Positions 1 through 8,804 of a DNA stretch of 64,000 nt are shown in pieces. The position numbers were made by a program, and so were the translations under genes. Origin of the DNA: Candidatus Rifleibacteriota bacterium (GTDB taxonomy: Bacteria > Muiribacteriota > Ozemobacteria > Ozemobacterales > Ozemobacteraceae). The notes under the pieces were generated by a model. That model ran no database searches and was not told the DNA's origin. It worked only from the letters and a program-made list of their open reading frames with translations. The stretch is taken from positions 120,491 through 184,490 of the forward strand of contig JAHISQ010000120.1 in the NCBI GenBank assembly GCA_018818125.1, given 5' to 3'. Position 1 is the first letter of the stretch, and every line of letters starts with the position of its first letter.

Positions 1-201
1 CTGATTGTTCATACCGTCTACAGCAGCCTGAGCACTTGCTTCGTTGGTGAATTCAACGAAGCCGTAGCCGCGTGAACGGCCTGAATTGCGATCCATGATT
101 ACCTTGGCGCTTACTACTTCTCCGAATTTTGCAAATTCTTCTTCGAGTTTGCTGTTATCGACGCTAAAAGGCAGGTTCCCTACAAAGATCTTTGATGACA
201 T
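1..201 (-). CDS. RRM-domain RNA-binding protein (C-terminal part off the window)
   Basis: A 67-residue N-terminal fragment reading MSSKIFVGNLPF..., a typical single RNA recognition motif. RNP2 (KIFVGNL) is at residues 4-10 and RNP1 (RGFGFVEF) near residues 45-52, both with the aromatic residues that stack on RNA. Small single-RRM proteins of this kind are glycine-rich-tail, cold-shock-like RNA chaperones in many bacteria; the tail, if present, lies outside the window. The ATG at 201 is preceded by a GGAGG at 214-218 on the minus strand, which fixes the start. The gene is divergent from the sigma54 activator. Function beyond RNA binding is inferred from the family. Confidence 0.93.
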   Translation of the reverse strand, partial: MSSKIFVGNLPFSVDNSKLEEEFAKFGEVVSAKVIMDRNSGRSRGYGFVEFTNEASAQAAVDGMNNQ

Positions 202-422
202 TGTTATTCTAATCCTCCAGACTTAACACAACTCTCTATGTCTTAGAACAAAAGAGGTTGATTTCATTTTCCCTCAGGATCGAAAAAAATTCAAGCCTTC
301 TTTAAAAAAACAACGAGTGCAAATTTTGAGGGGAATGTGTACATGGAGCTGTACCTTTTGTTTTGTCGGAATGTGGCGCTTATGGCGGGCGGTTGACTGA
401 GTCCCCGGCAGCTACAGATTTC

Positions 423-451
423 TTGACAGCTTATTCTCTGTATGCTACTAT
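423..451 (+). promoter_or_regulatory. sigma70-type promoter for the sigma54 activator-ComFB-STAS cluster
   Basis: TTGACA at 423-428, a 17-nt spacer and TACTAT at 446-451, nearly consensus. It lies in the 202-569 gap between divergent genes and points at the regulator cluster. The rest of that gap (202-422) holds the leader of the RRM gene; I see no small gene in it. Confidence 0.7.
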
Positions 452-569
452 TCTTGGATATTGTCTGAGTAGCCAGATATGTTGTTTGTGCCCATAAATG
501 GTGTGTTGCGCCGATCTGGGGACTGAATTGCTTACTGGTCTCAAACTTACAATGTTCTGTCAGGGTGTC

Positions 570-1493
570 ATGAAAGCAAATATAATCGGTTCCAGCAAAG
601 CAATTACAGATGTTCTAAACCTTGTAAGCAGGGTTGCTGGCAACGATGTAACGGTTCTGATCACTGGCGAAAGCGGAACTGGCAAAGAGATGGTTGCAGA
701 AACCATTGTTCAGCAGAGTCCGCGCAAGGTAAAGCCGTTTCTGAAGATCAACTGTGCGGCGATACCTTCGGAGCTCCTTGAAAGTCAAATGTTCGGGCAT
801 GAGCGTGGAGCCTTTACCGGTGCGGTAAGTCGCCAGGAGGGCTGTTTTGAACGTGCCGACGCCGGGTCGCTGTTTCTGGACGAGATTGGTGATATGGCTT
901 CAATGACGCAGACCAAGCTGCTCAGAGTCCTGCAGGAACAGGAATTTGAGCGCATCGGTGGCAACGAGACCATTCGGGTTGATGTGCGTTTGATTGCGGC
1001 GACCAACAAGACGCTTCTTGACGAGATCAAGCGCGGCAAGTTCAGAGAAGACCTGTATTACCGGCTAAACGTAGTCGAAATACATATTCCGCCGCTGCGT
1101 GAGCGTATGGATGACGTAATTGAGCTGGTTGAGCACTTCGTTGAAGATTTCAAGCTGAAGTATAACAAGCCAGAACTGGCGGTCAGCAAACAGGGAATGC
1201 AGACGTTGCTCAACTACAGCTGGCCTGGCAATGTTCGCGAATTGCGTAACGTTATCGAGCGGGCAGTGGTATTATCAAGATCCGCTCAAATCGGATCGGA
1301 AGATTTCCCTGAAAAGATCGGTCAGCCATCGCTTTTGCCTGGAGATAGCGCTGAAGAAGATCATATATTTACTCTTCAGGAAATGGAGCGCATGTATGTG
1401 CGTAAGGTGCTTGAATATGCGGGTGGAAACAAGCTTAAAGCCGCTCGCCTTCTGAATATTGACCCAAAGACACTGAGAACAAAATTAGGTTAG
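570..1493 (+). CDS. sigma54-dependent transcriptional activator without a receiver domain
   Basis: About 307 residues: an AAA+ sigma54-interaction domain followed by a Fis-type helix-turn-helix. Visible motifs are Walker A (GESGTGKE), the sigma54-contacting loop (GAFTGA), Walker B (LFLDEIGD) and the terminal GNKLKAARLLNID helix pair. The protein remodels RNA polymerase-sigma54 complexes at promoters. There is no N-terminal receiver, PAS or GAF domain, so it resembles PspF in plan and may be controlled by a partner protein. The HTH ends abruptly after RTKLG, slightly shorter than usual. I chose the ATG at 570, just before the AAA+ domain and after AGGGTG; in-frame ATGs at 498 and 552 lack a ribosome site. 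Neighbours ComFB and STAS suggest one signalling unit. Confidence 0.9.
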   Translation: MKANIIGSSKAITDVLNLVSRVAGNDVTVLITGESGTGKEMVAETIVQQSPRKVKPFLKINCAAIPSELLESQMFGHERGAFTGAVSRQEGCFERADAGSLFLDEIGDMASMTQTKLLRVLQEQEFERIGGNETIRVDVRLIAATNKTLLDEIKRGKFREDLYYRLNVVEIHIPPLRERMDDVIELVEHFVEDFKLKYNKPELAVSKQGMQTLLNYSWPGNVRELRNVIERAVVLSRSAQIGSEDFPEKIGQPSLLPGDSAEEDHIFTLQEMERMYVRKVLEYAGGNKLKAARLLNIDPKTLRTKLG

Positions 1494-1509
1494 GACGCAG
1501 AGAAAAAAT

Positions 1510-1782
1510 ATGGAAGAAGTTATTCTGGTCAACAAGATGGAGAATGCTGTAAAGCAGATGGCTGAACAGATGATGCTTGATAGCAACGTCTGTAAATGTT
1601 CACGCTGTCTTCTTGACGTCCTGGCGATGGCTTTGAACACTCTGCCGCCGAAATATGTTGTAACCAACATAGGTAATGCTGTTACCAGTGTTGATCTCGA
1701 TTCGTCACAATGGAAAGCAAATGTTACCATGGCGATTTGCAACGCCATTAATATTGTTAAAGGCCGACCAAGACACAGTTAA
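1510..1782 (+). CDS. ComFB family protein
   Basis: A 90-residue protein with the ComFB hallmark: a helical N-terminus (residues 4-24), a Cys cluster C28-x-C30-x2-C33, then DVLAMALNTLPP and YVVT. The Cys residues fit a metal site. ComFB was named from the Bacillus late competence operon; members in cyanobacteria and Bacillus have been reported as cyclic dinucleotide receptors. It starts 17 nt after the sigma54 activator and is followed 28 nt later by a STAS protein, so the three are probably co-transcribed. Binding of a cyclic dinucleotide here is an inference from the family. The ribosome site is weak (GCAGAG), which suggests translational dependence on the upstream gene. Confidence 0.82.
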   Translation: MEEVILVNKMENAVKQMAEQMMLDSNVCKCSRCLLDVLAMALNTLPPKYVVTNIGNAVTSVDLDSSQWKANVTMAICNAINIVKGRPRHS

Positions 1783-1810
1783 TTGTGTCTGACTTACTGT
1801 GGAGGATAAA

Positions 1811-2176
1811 ATGACCGACCAAAAAACTGACAAGGAAAAGCTCAGCTTCGAACGAAAGGATGCAACCAAGGGCTATGTTGTCCTCTCGCTGATCGGCGAT
1901 CTGGACATGTGGACACTGCCGGTTGCCAAGGAGCAGATTCAGAAGCTGATTGATGAAACCAAGGTGAAAGTGGTTCTAGATCTGGAAAGAACCAATTACA
2001 TAGATTCTTCTGGTCTCGGATTTTTTATTGGCACGCTCAAGAAATTGCGCGATGCTGGTGGAGAGTTGATTCTGATTAACCTGAATGCCTATATATATGG
2101 CATTTTCCAGCTGATTCAGCTGCAGCACATTATCAGAACCTACGACAGTCTTGAAGAAGCTGCAAAAGAATTTTAA
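1811..2176 (+). CDS. STAS-domain anti-sigma factor antagonist
   Basis: About 121 residues forming one STAS domain of the SpoIIAA/RsbV type. The diagnostic loop IDSSGLGFF, which carries the serine phosphorylated by a partner kinase in this family, is present, as is the preceding VVLDLERTNY strand. Such proteins release sigma factors or other targets from anti-sigma kinases when dephosphorylated. No RsbW-type kinase lies in the window, so the partner is elsewhere. The ATG at 1811 sits 5 nt after GGAGG (1801-1805); a GTG at 1799 would place the ribosome site inside the gene and is rejected. Confidence 0.92.
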   Translation: MTDQKTDKEKLSFERKDATKGYVVLSLIGDLDMWTLPVAKEQIQKLIDETKVKVVLDLERTNYIDSSGLGFFIGTLKKLRDAGGELILINLNAYIYGIFQLIQLQHIIRTYDSLEEAAKEF

Positions 2177-2197
2177 CCCCAAAGGGAGAACGCGAAG

Positions 2198-2473
2198 ATG
2201 AAACAGAATATCCACCCCAAAAACAATGTGATCAATGTTACCTGTGCCTGCGGCAATGCTTTTGAAACAATGTCGACTGCTGCCGAAATGAAGGTCGAAG
2301 TTTGTTCTGAATGTCACCCCTTCTTCACCGGCACCCAGCGCTTTGTTGATACAACTGGCCGCGTTGAGCGCTTCAAAGCCAAGCTTGAAACTCAGAAGAA
2401 GGTTGCCGAAGAAGCAGCTGCCAAGAAGACTAAAAAGCCAGTTAAAGCTCAAGCCGAGACAAAGGCTGAGTAA
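2198..2473 (+). CDS. rpmE: 50S ribosomal protein bL31
   Basis: 91 residues. The N-terminal 65 are standard zinc-type (C+) L31, with CACG near residue 16 and CSECH near residue 36 supplying zinc ligands, and the conserved HPFFTG. The last 25 residues are a Lys/Ala-rich tail longer than in E. coli. A C+ form implies zinc-replete expression; C-minus paralogs often replace it under zinc starvation, and the znu operon lies in this window. AGGGAG precedes the ATG. A terminator follows at once. Confidence 0.97.
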   Translation: MKQNIHPKNNVINVTCACGNAFETMSTAAEMKVEVCSECHPFFTGTQRFVDTTGRVERFKAKLETQKKVAEEAAAKKTKKPVKAQAETKAE

Positions 2474-2497
2474 TTCGTCTGATGATCAGAGCGAAAT

Positions 2498-2540
2498 CTG
2501 CTGCCATGAGGTTGTTATAACCACTGGCAGCAGGTTTTTG
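2498..2540 (+). terminator. rho-independent terminator after rpmE
   Basis: CTGCTGCCA (2498-2506) pairs with TGGCAGCAG (2525-2533); a GGTT/AACC inner pairing extends the stem, and a T run follows at 2535-2539. Confidence 0.8.
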
Positions 2541-2568
2541 CTACTTTAACTGATAGCAGGAGCAAGAA

Positions 2569-3297
2569 TTGACCGTTTTGCTGATGCGCAATACTCCAGA
2601 TCCAGACCGCCTGGTTGCTTTGGCGGCGCGGCGTTGTTATTCGGCGCGCGCGGCCGGTGAGATCGAAGAACGGCTGTCTCTTGACGAAATTGAGCGTTTG
2701 CTCGATTTTTTGCGGCAGCGCAACCATCTGTCGCCATTTGAGCATGCCGAGTTCACTTTTTCGGTTGATGGTGTTTCGCGCGCTCTTTCACATCAGCTGG
2801 TGCGTCACCGTGTGGCTTCATATTCGCAGGAAAGTCAGCGTTACGTGAACTACATGAAGGTGCCACAACTTCCTTATATCGTGCCACCGAGTATTACTGA
2901 AAATGCTGAAGCTGCAGCAATTTATGCGCGGGCGCTTGATATTACTTTGGCCGCCTATCGCGATATGGTTAGTGCCGGCGTTAAGCCCGAAGATGCGCGC
3001 TATGTTTTTCCTAACGCGATTGAGACCAAATTGATTTTTACGTTTAATGCGCGCAGTCTGTTCAATTTTTTTGAGCAGCGTTGTTGTATAAAGGCGCAGT
3101 GGGAAATTCGCAACCTGGCCTTTGATATGCTCAAGGCTGTGCGCAAGGTGGCGCCAATGATTTTTAAGAGTGCCGGTGCACCATGCCAGTTTGCCAGTTC
3201 GCCTTATTGTCGTGAGAACGATCGTGAATGCCCATCATATAAATCAATGATTAAGAGGATAGAAGAAAATGACCAGCAAAACACTGGAAGAACTTAG
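2569..3297 (+). CDS. thyX: FAD-dependent thymidylate synthase ThyX
   Basis: 242 residues. Flavin-dependent synthase that makes dTMP from dUMP using methylenetetrahydrofolate and NADPH. The ThyX motif RHRxxSxxxxSxR is present as RHRVASYSQESQR around residues 79-91, preceded by FEHAEFTFSV. Length is normal for the family. The start is TTG at 2569, supported by AGGAG six nt upstream (2558-2562); no ATG is available with a ribosome site. The 3' end overlaps the next gene by 29 nt in another frame, so the two are translationally linked. No ThyA is seen in the window. Confidence 0.97.
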   Translation: MTVLLMRNTPDPDRLVALAARRCYSARAAGEIEERLSLDEIERLLDFLRQRNHLSPFEHAEFTFSVDGVSRALSHQLVRHRVASYSQESQRYVNYMKVPQLPYIVPPSITENAEAAAIYARALDITLAAYRDMVSAGVKPEDARYVFPNAIETKLIFTFNARSLFNFFEQRCCIKAQWEIRNLAFDMLKAVRKVAPMIFKSAGAPCQFASSPYCRENDRECPSYKSMIKRIEENDQQNTGRT

Positions 3298-4357
3298 AAG
3301 CGATCTTGATGTAATGGATCGTAAGCTCGTTGAGATGCTTGATCAGCGGGCTGCGCTGACTCTGGATATTCGGGTTGCCAAGCAAGATGCTGGTATAGAG
3401 CGCGTATTGGTGCCGGTTAGAGAGGCTAAGGTTTTTTCCGGACTTGGCAAAAGTAAGTTGCATAAGCTCACGCATCAACAGCTTGAGCAGATCTATGTTG
3501 AAATTGTTTCGGCCTGTAGGCAATTGCAGTCTGAAAGCCGCATTTGTGTTCTTGGCGAAAAGGCCGGCTGGGTTCACGCCGCTGCGGTCAGCCGTTTTGG
3601 CAGTTCCTGTGAAGTTGTAGTCGCCGATACCTTTGAAGATTTTTCTTCAGAACTGGCAAGAGGTTTGGGCAGTCTGGGTTTTGCGTCATTTACTCCCGAT
3701 TTTTCTCATGAACGGTTGAATCTTATTGACGCGTTGATGTCTGAACGCTTTTTTGTCAGCGAAGAATTTAACCATGCACCCGAATTTTGTGTAGTCAGTA
3801 ATACTGCCAGAGACCTGTCAGAGGCTGGCGAAATCTGTGTAACTGCTGATATGCTCAGACAACTTCGACAGTTTTTCATTTCCCTGTCTTATGATCTTAA
3901 AATCAAGATTTGTCGCAGCATGAGTGAAGTTCTCGAAAATATGCAGAGTGTTAACCCGGTGGCGGCTATTCTGCCTGCTGAGATTGCCAAGTCTGTTGAA
4001 GGACTGATTGTGCTGAGACCGGGACTTAAAATTGAATCGATGCCGAGAATCAGATTTTTCACGCTTGCTTCTCGTCCGGTTAACGAGTATGCGCCTGGAT
4101 TTAAAACGCTGTTGCTTTGCGCCATGGATGAATACAGCGACAAGCTTAGCCTTATCTTTTCTGAGCTCAGGGAGCAGAATATCAAGATTACCGATGTTCA
4201 CAGCGTTGAATTTTCTGGGCGTCCGTTCAGCAGCGTTGTGGCGCTTGAAATGATTTTGCCTGAAAGCCGCGAAGGCTTCGACAAGGCGATCGCAAAAATT
4301 GAATCGGCCAGTCTGTTAGTGAAAGTCTGCGGTTATTTTCCGGTTTTTCGCGCGTAA
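3269..4357 (+). CDS. chorismate mutase - degenerate prephenate dehydratase - ACT protein (PheA-like)
   Basis: 362 residues in PheA (P-protein) order. Residues 1-88 are an AroQ chorismate mutase with the expected Arg10, Arg27 and Lys38 and the ending EIVSACRQLQ typical of fused enzymes. Residues 92-270 align in pattern with prephenate dehydratase (RICVLGEKAGWVHAAA... to GLIVLRPGLKIE) but are weak. Residues 280-358 form an ACT domain, normally the Phe-binding regulatory part. The dehydratase signature TRF reads I261-R-F here, so the catalytic threonine is missing, and the usual GTFS motif of lobe one is also altered. It may keep mutase activity and be a regulator or inactive as dehydratase. A GAGGA site precedes the ATG inside thyX. 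Confidence 0.8.
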   Translation: MTSKTLEELRSDLDVMDRKLVEMLDQRAALTLDIRVAKQDAGIERVLVPVREAKVFSGLGKSKLHKLTHQQLEQIYVEIVSACRQLQSESRICVLGEKAGWVHAAAVSRFGSSCEVVVADTFEDFSSELARGLGSLGFASFTPDFSHERLNLIDALMSERFFVSEEFNHAPEFCVVSNTARDLSEAGEICVTADMLRQLRQFFISLSYDLKIKICRSMSEVLENMQSVNPVAAILPAEIAKSVEGLIVLRPGLKIESMPRIRFFTLASRPVNEYAPGFKTLLLCAMDEYSDKLSLIFSELREQNIKITDVHSVEFSGRPFSSVVALEMILPESREGFDKAIAKIESASLLVKVCGYFPVFRA

Positions 4358-4363
4358 TAGCTG

Positions 4364-4392
4364 TTGACTAGAAGACGGTCTCGTTGTAAAAC
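4364..4392 (+). promoter_or_regulatory. possible promoter for trkAH
   Basis: TTGACT at 4364-4369, a 17-nt spacer and TAAAAC at 4387-4392. The -35 is good and the -10 weak. It lies in the 111-nt gap before trkA. Confidence 0.4.
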
Positions 4393-4468
4393 TTTGTAAA
4401 TCGGCGATTAGTTGCCGATAATTTCGATTTGACCTGATAAAGGCCGGATCAGAATTGAAGGGCTGGTA

Positions 4469-5845
4469 ATGAAGATCGTTATTTCGGGGGGCACAGAGAT
4501 TGGTCTGCTGTTTGCAAAAATTCTGGCAGATAAGAACGATCTGCATGTTATCGAATCTGACCCTGCAGCAATAGCTAAGCTGGATCAGCTCGACATCCAG
4601 GTTGTTCACGGCAACCCTACCTCATTATCGACGCTGCGGGAAGCCAGAGCAGCTGAAGCGGATGCCTTTATTGCCTGTGCCCATTCCGACGAGGTTAATG
4701 TAATTTCGTGTCTTGCGGTTAAGCATATGGGTAAGGCACGCACGTTCTGTTTTGTTAACCGTGCTCAGTATTTTGAGACATTCGCTGGCGAACTTGGCGA
4801 ACAACTGATAATAGACCGTATAATCTGGCCCGAAATGCTGCTTGGAGAGTATATTGCGCAGATTATTACCGTGCCGGGCGCAATCGATGTTAAAATTTTC
4901 GAGCGCGAAGACCTTAAACTGCTTGAGTTCAGGCTTAAATCGGGCGATGCCTCAATTGGCAAACAACTCAAGGATCTCAATATTCCTACCGGTGCTCTTG
5001 CTGTTGCGCTTTTTCGCAACGACAGTGTAATTATACCCGGCGGTTTAACCACGCTTCAGGAAGGTGATAAAATAATTTTCATCGGTCACGAAGCCAGTAT
5101 GCGTAAGGTTGAACATCGTTTCAATCCTGTTCCTGGCCAACATAAGCAGAATGTGGTCATTGTTGGTGGTGGTACTGTTGGTTTTATTCTGGCAAAAACG
5201 CTCGAAATGAGTGGAAACGTTAAGGTGCGTCTGATCGAGCACTCGCATGAACAATGTGAAAGTCTGGCTGACCGACTCAGTGATAAAGTGCTGATTTTGA
5301 GTGCTGATGGCACAGATTCAAGTTTTTTGCGGGCGCAGCAGGTCGAGAACTGCGACTGTCTGGTTGCTTTAACCGGCAACGACGAGCGTAATCTTTTTGT
5401 GTCAATGCACGCCAAGCAGTTGAATGCCAAGAAGGTTATCACTCGGGCTCACAATGTGGATAACATCGAATTTTTTGAAAAATTAGGAGTTGATGTTGCT
5501 TTGAGCTCTCAATTTATCGCGGTGCAGACTGTTAACCGACAAGTTCTTGATGAGAGTGTCGATGTTTTTGCTATTTTTGAAAAAGGCAAAGCTGAGATTC
5601 GTGAAGTCATGGTTCCGGCAAATTTTCCGCCAAGGAAACTTATGGAGCTCAAATTGCCGGAAGGCGTGATTATCGCTGCCATCAGGCGCGGCGGGCGTAC
5701 TCTGGTACCCTGTGGTCAGGATAAAATCAAGGGCAAGGATCGGCTTCGCGTTTTTTGCGCATCAGACCGTGGTGAAACTCTGGTAGATTTTCTGCAGGAG
5801 TATGCTGAAGCCTCGGCAAAAGCTGAGGAAGAAGCTGATAAATGA
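4469..5845 (+). CDS. trkA: Trk potassium uptake regulatory subunit TrkA
   Basis: 458 residues with two tandem RCK_N-RCK_C units, the normal TrkA layout. The second nucleotide fold has a classic GGGTVG loop (about residue 232); the first has GGTEIG, lacking the middle glycine. TrkA forms a cytosolic ring under TrkH and gates potassium flow in response to NAD(H) and ATP/ADP. The stop overlaps the start of trkH (ATGA, 5842-5845), so subunits are made together. A charged Glu/Ala/Lys tail ends the protein. Confidence 0.95.
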   Translation: MKIVISGGTEIGLLFAKILADKNDLHVIESDPAAIAKLDQLDIQVVHGNPTSLSTLREARAAEADAFIACAHSDEVNVISCLAVKHMGKARTFCFVNRAQYFETFAGELGEQLIIDRIIWPEMLLGEYIAQIITVPGAIDVKIFEREDLKLLEFRLKSGDASIGKQLKDLNIPTGALAVALFRNDSVIIPGGLTTLQEGDKIIFIGHEASMRKVEHRFNPVPGQHKQNVVIVGGGTVGFILAKTLEMSGNVKVRLIEHSHEQCESLADRLSDKVLILSADGTDSSFLRAQQVENCDCLVALTGNDERNLFVSMHAKQLNAKKVITRAHNVDNIEFFEKLGVDVALSSQFIAVQTVNRQVLDESVDVFAIFEKGKAEIREVMVPANFPPRKLMELKLPEGVIIAAIRRGGRTLVPCGQDKIKGKDRLRVFCASDRGETLVDFLQEYAEASAKAEEEADK

Positions 5846-7302
5846 TCAGGTTTAGTATCGTTGTTTCGGTCGTTGGCATTATTGTCCAGGGTTTTGCAGC
5901 ATTGATGCTGATTCCTCTTATCTCCGCGCTGCTGTCTGGGCAGTATGATTCGGCCGGCATGTTTGTTTTGTGCAGTCTGGTTGGTTTTATTTTTGGACAG
6001 CTGGCATGGCGCTGCCATCGTGAGAAAAACTTCGACGATCTGACCCGTGTCGAAGGCATGGGCGCAGTAGCTTTCAGCTGGTTGAGCGTTGCTCTGGTTG
6101 GCGCTATTCCATATCTCGGTTTTGGCATTGGTTTTGTCGACAGCCTTTTTGAATCAATGAGTGGTTTCACTACTACTGGCGCTACAATACTCAAAGACTT
6201 TGCAATTCTTAACAGCTCGATGTTTTTTTATCGTGGCTACACTCAATGGTTGGGCGGTATGGGCATTCTGGTGTTGTTTGTCGCAGTATTGCCGCATCTG
6301 GCGATTTCTGGTCGCCAGTTGTTTTTTGCCGAAACCTCGTCAGCAAGCAAAGAGAAGCTGACGCCGCGGATTAGTGATACAGCCAAACACCTATGGAGCT
6401 GGTATTTTCTTCTTACTGTCCTCGAAACGGTTATTTTGTTCGCATTTGGCATGCCGCTTAATGATGCTATGGCTAATTCGTTCACGACCATGGCGGCAGG
6501 CGGATTTTCACCGCACCCTGAGAGCATCATGGGCTACCATAGTGCGGCTGTAGAATGGGTTATAGTTTTTTTCATGTTTCTTGCCGGCGCTAACTTTACT
6601 TTGCAGGTAAAAGGCATCAGAGGCAATTTCAGAACCTTCTTTAACAATCCTGAGTTGCGACTTTATGTTATGATAATTGCTATTGCTACGGTGGTATTGA
6701 CTTTGAACCTGCATTTAACCGCCAATGGTGCGACTCTCTTAGACTCTTTTCGCACCGCAATTTTTCAGAATCTGAGCATTATTACGACAACAGGCTTTGC
6801 AACCGTTGATTTTGAACAGTGGGCAGATAGTGCCAAGGTTGTTCTGCTGGTTCTGATGTTTATTGGTGGCTGCTCTGGTTCTGCTGGCGGTGGTATCAAG
6901 GTTATCCGACTGCTGCTTATGGTGCGCTATCTTGGCCGCGTTCTACTTAAAGCCATCCACCCTAGCGCTGTTATCACGATAAAGCTTGAGAAGCGCATTT
7001 TTAAAGAAGCCGAGATTCAGCCGGTGTTTTCTTTTGTAGCACTTTATTTTGCCTTTTTTGCAGTTAGTGGAACTCTGGCCGCACTGATAGAGGGAAACCT
7101 GATTGTCGGTTATACCGGTGCGATTGCGACACTTGGCAATATTGGCCCGGGTTTTGGGGTAATTGGTCCGATGGGCAGTTTTGCTGATCTGCACTGGATT
7201 ACCAGAGGCATTTACACTTTTCTGATGTGGGCCGGTCGCCTTGAAATTATGGCAGTAGCCGTTTTTCTGCGTATGGAAACATGGAGCGACTCGCGCTGGT
7301 AA
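5842..7302 (+). CDS. trkH: Trk potassium uptake channel subunit TrkH
   Basis: 486 residues, strongly hydrophobic, with the four M1-P-M2 repeats of the Trk/Ktr superfamily. Selectivity-filter-like segments are visible as TTGATI (after SMSGF), AGGFSPH, TTTGFATV and GNIGPGFG. The inner-membrane pore subunit that works with the cytosolic TrkA encoded immediately upstream (4-nt overlap). Length is typical of TrkH. It ends near a convergent mnmA gene with a symmetric hairpin between. Confidence 0.95.
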   Translation: MIRFSIVVSVVGIIVQGFAALMLIPLISALLSGQYDSAGMFVLCSLVGFIFGQLAWRCHREKNFDDLTRVEGMGAVAFSWLSVALVGAIPYLGFGIGFVDSLFESMSGFTTTGATILKDFAILNSSMFFYRGYTQWLGGMGILVLFVAVLPHLAISGRQLFFAETSSASKEKLTPRISDTAKHLWSWYFLLTVLETVILFAFGMPLNDAMANSFTTMAAGGFSPHPESIMGYHSAAVEWVIVFFMFLAGANFTLQVKGIRGNFRTFFNNPELRLYVMIIAIATVVLTLNLHLTANGATLLDSFRTAIFQNLSIITTTGFATVDFEQWADSAKVVLLVLMFIGGCSGSAGGGIKVIRLLLMVRYLGRVLLKAIHPSAVITIKLEKRIFKEAEIQPVFSFVALYFAFFAVSGTLAALIEGNLIVGYTGAIATLGNIGPGFGVIGPMGSFADLHWITRGIYTFLMWAGRLEIMAVAVFLRMETWSDSRW

Positions 7303-7335
7303 GGCCTTGTTAAAGAATAGCAGTTACATTCTTAG

Positions 7336-7367
7336 GTGGCTCTTATGGCTTTAGCCATTAGAGCCAC
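7336..7367. terminator. symmetric hairpin between convergent trkH and mnmA
   Basis: GTGGCTCT (7336-7343) and AGAGCCAC (7360-7367) are perfect inverted copies, with a further near-complete ATGGCT/AGCCAT inner stem. There is no clear T run on either side, so termination may be weak or factor-assisted. Confidence 0.55.
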
Positions 7368-7410
7368 GTATCCCGTAGTGTTACAAGGAGTTGAAGCACC
7401 CGGCTACTTA

Positions 7411-8499
7411 TCAGCCCTGTGCTTTTTCAATCCAGCCGCCACCCAGCAGTTGGGAGTCTTTATAGATTGCTAGTCGTTGACCTGGTGTTACTGCCGCCAG
7501 TGGTTGGAGAAGCTTAACCAGGGCTTTGTCTCCCTGGCGATAAACAATGGCTGACTGCAGCGTCTGGCGGTATCTTGTCTGTATTTCGCATTCCAGACTG
7601 TCATGTTCAAAATCGAGCCAGTTCATGGCGTTGGCGGTGAAGCTTGAACAGAGCAGACGATCCGGGTCGGTGCTCACGGTTACCCGGTTATTTTGAGCAT
7701 CGATGTCGATGACGTAGGCAGGTTTGCCAAGAGCGATTCCCAGTTTTTTGCGCTGTCCGAGCGTGAAAAACTCAATCCCCTCGTGGTTTCCTAGAATATG
7801 GCCGGTTTCATCGACGATCTGTCCTTTGTGGGGTTCCTGGTTGAAGTGACGACACAGGGTCGTGGCGAAAGTTTCGCCCTTGTAGCCGAAACAGGCATCC
7901 TGACTTTCCTGCTTTTTTGCATTGGGAAGCCCAAGTTTTGCTGCCATCTCTCTTACCTCTGGTTTTTTGAGTTCGCCGAGTGGCATGTGGCAGAGGTTGA
8001 GCTGATGCTGGGTTAGTGCTGACAAGAAGTAAGTCTGATCTTTTTCGGTGTCGCTGCCTTTAAAAAGCCTGGCTTTTTCTGGATTTACGCGGTCAATAAC
8101 CGCGTAGTGCCCGGTGATTATGCCGCAGGCACCGATTTCGTCGGCGAATCGTTCGAGGGTTGGGCCAAATTTTAGATAGTGGTTGCATAACACGCATGGA
8201 TTAGGTGTTCGTCCACATTGGTATTCGCTAAGTGCGTATTTGAGAATTTTATCGGAAAAGTCCTCTCGCACTGAGACAAAGCGGTGAGTAATGCCGAGTT
8301 TTTCGGCGACCAGCTGAGCCTGAATATTGTCGTCGAGACCGCAGCATGATTTGGTTTTTTCGCGGGTGTTATCGCAGGTTTTCATTTTGAGGGTGACGCC
8401 GATAACCTGATAACCGCGTTCAAGATAAAGTGCCGCGGCGACTGAAGAATCAACACCACCGCTCATTGCTGCTATAAGGGTTTTTTCTTTGCTGGCCAT
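7411..8499 (-). CDS. mnmA: tRNA-specific 2-thiouridylase MnmA
   Basis: 362 residues. Installs 2-thiouridine at the wobble position of tRNA Lys, Glu and Gln. The PP-loop SGGVDSS (residues 14-20) binds ATP; the nucleophile cysteine is in NPCVLCN (about residue 102) and the persulfide cysteine in SQDACF (about residue 200). The C-terminal beta-barrel for tRNA binding is complete. Length is normal. It stands alone on the minus strand, convergent with trkH. Confidence 0.97.
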   Translation of the reverse strand: MASKEKTLIAAMSGGVDSSVAAALYLERGYQVIGVTLKMKTCDNTREKTKSCCGLDDNIQAQLVAEKLGITHRFVSVREDFSDKILKYALSEYQCGRTPNPCVLCNHYLKFGPTLERFADEIGACGIITGHYAVIDRVNPEKARLFKGSDTEKDQTYFLSALTQHQLNLCHMPLGELKKPEVREMAAKLGLPNAKKQESQDACFGYKGETFATTLCRHFNQEPHKGQIVDETGHILGNHEGIEFFTLGQRKKLGIALGKPAYVIDIDAQNNRVTVSTDPDRLLCSSFTANAMNWLDFEHDSLECEIQTRYRQTLQSAIVYRQGDKALVKLLQPLAAVTPGQRLAIYKDSQLLGGGWIEKAQG

Positions 8500-8573
8500 G
8501 ATTTGTTCTGCTCGCAGTTCAATGTAATTGCCGCGTCAGCATACCCGATCTCTGACAAAAATGCAAAATGCCC

Positions 8574-8602
8574 TAAAAAAAGAAATCCGGGTTATACCCG
8601 GA
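8574..8602 (-). terminator. terminator of the minus-strand exported-protein gene
   Basis: TCCGGGT (8586-8592) and ACCCGGA (8596-8602) form a tight stem-loop, followed on the minus strand by a T-rich tract (TTTCTTTTTTT, down to 8574). It lies in the 8500-8804 gap; the remainder of that gap shows no supportable gene. Confidence 0.8.
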
Positions 8603-8804
8603 CTGAAAAATAAGGAGGCAAACAAATCCATAAACCCTTTCGACGAAGAATGATGATTTGTTAACTATTATTATGCCTGCATTAGCGTACAGTAGAGAAC
8701 AAAGACAGATCCTCGTCAGCTTTGCCCAATCAGGCACAACGCCAACGTACCAAAAATTTGTAATATTTATTTTCGGGTGAACCAGATTTTGAAATAAGTT
8801 TCAG

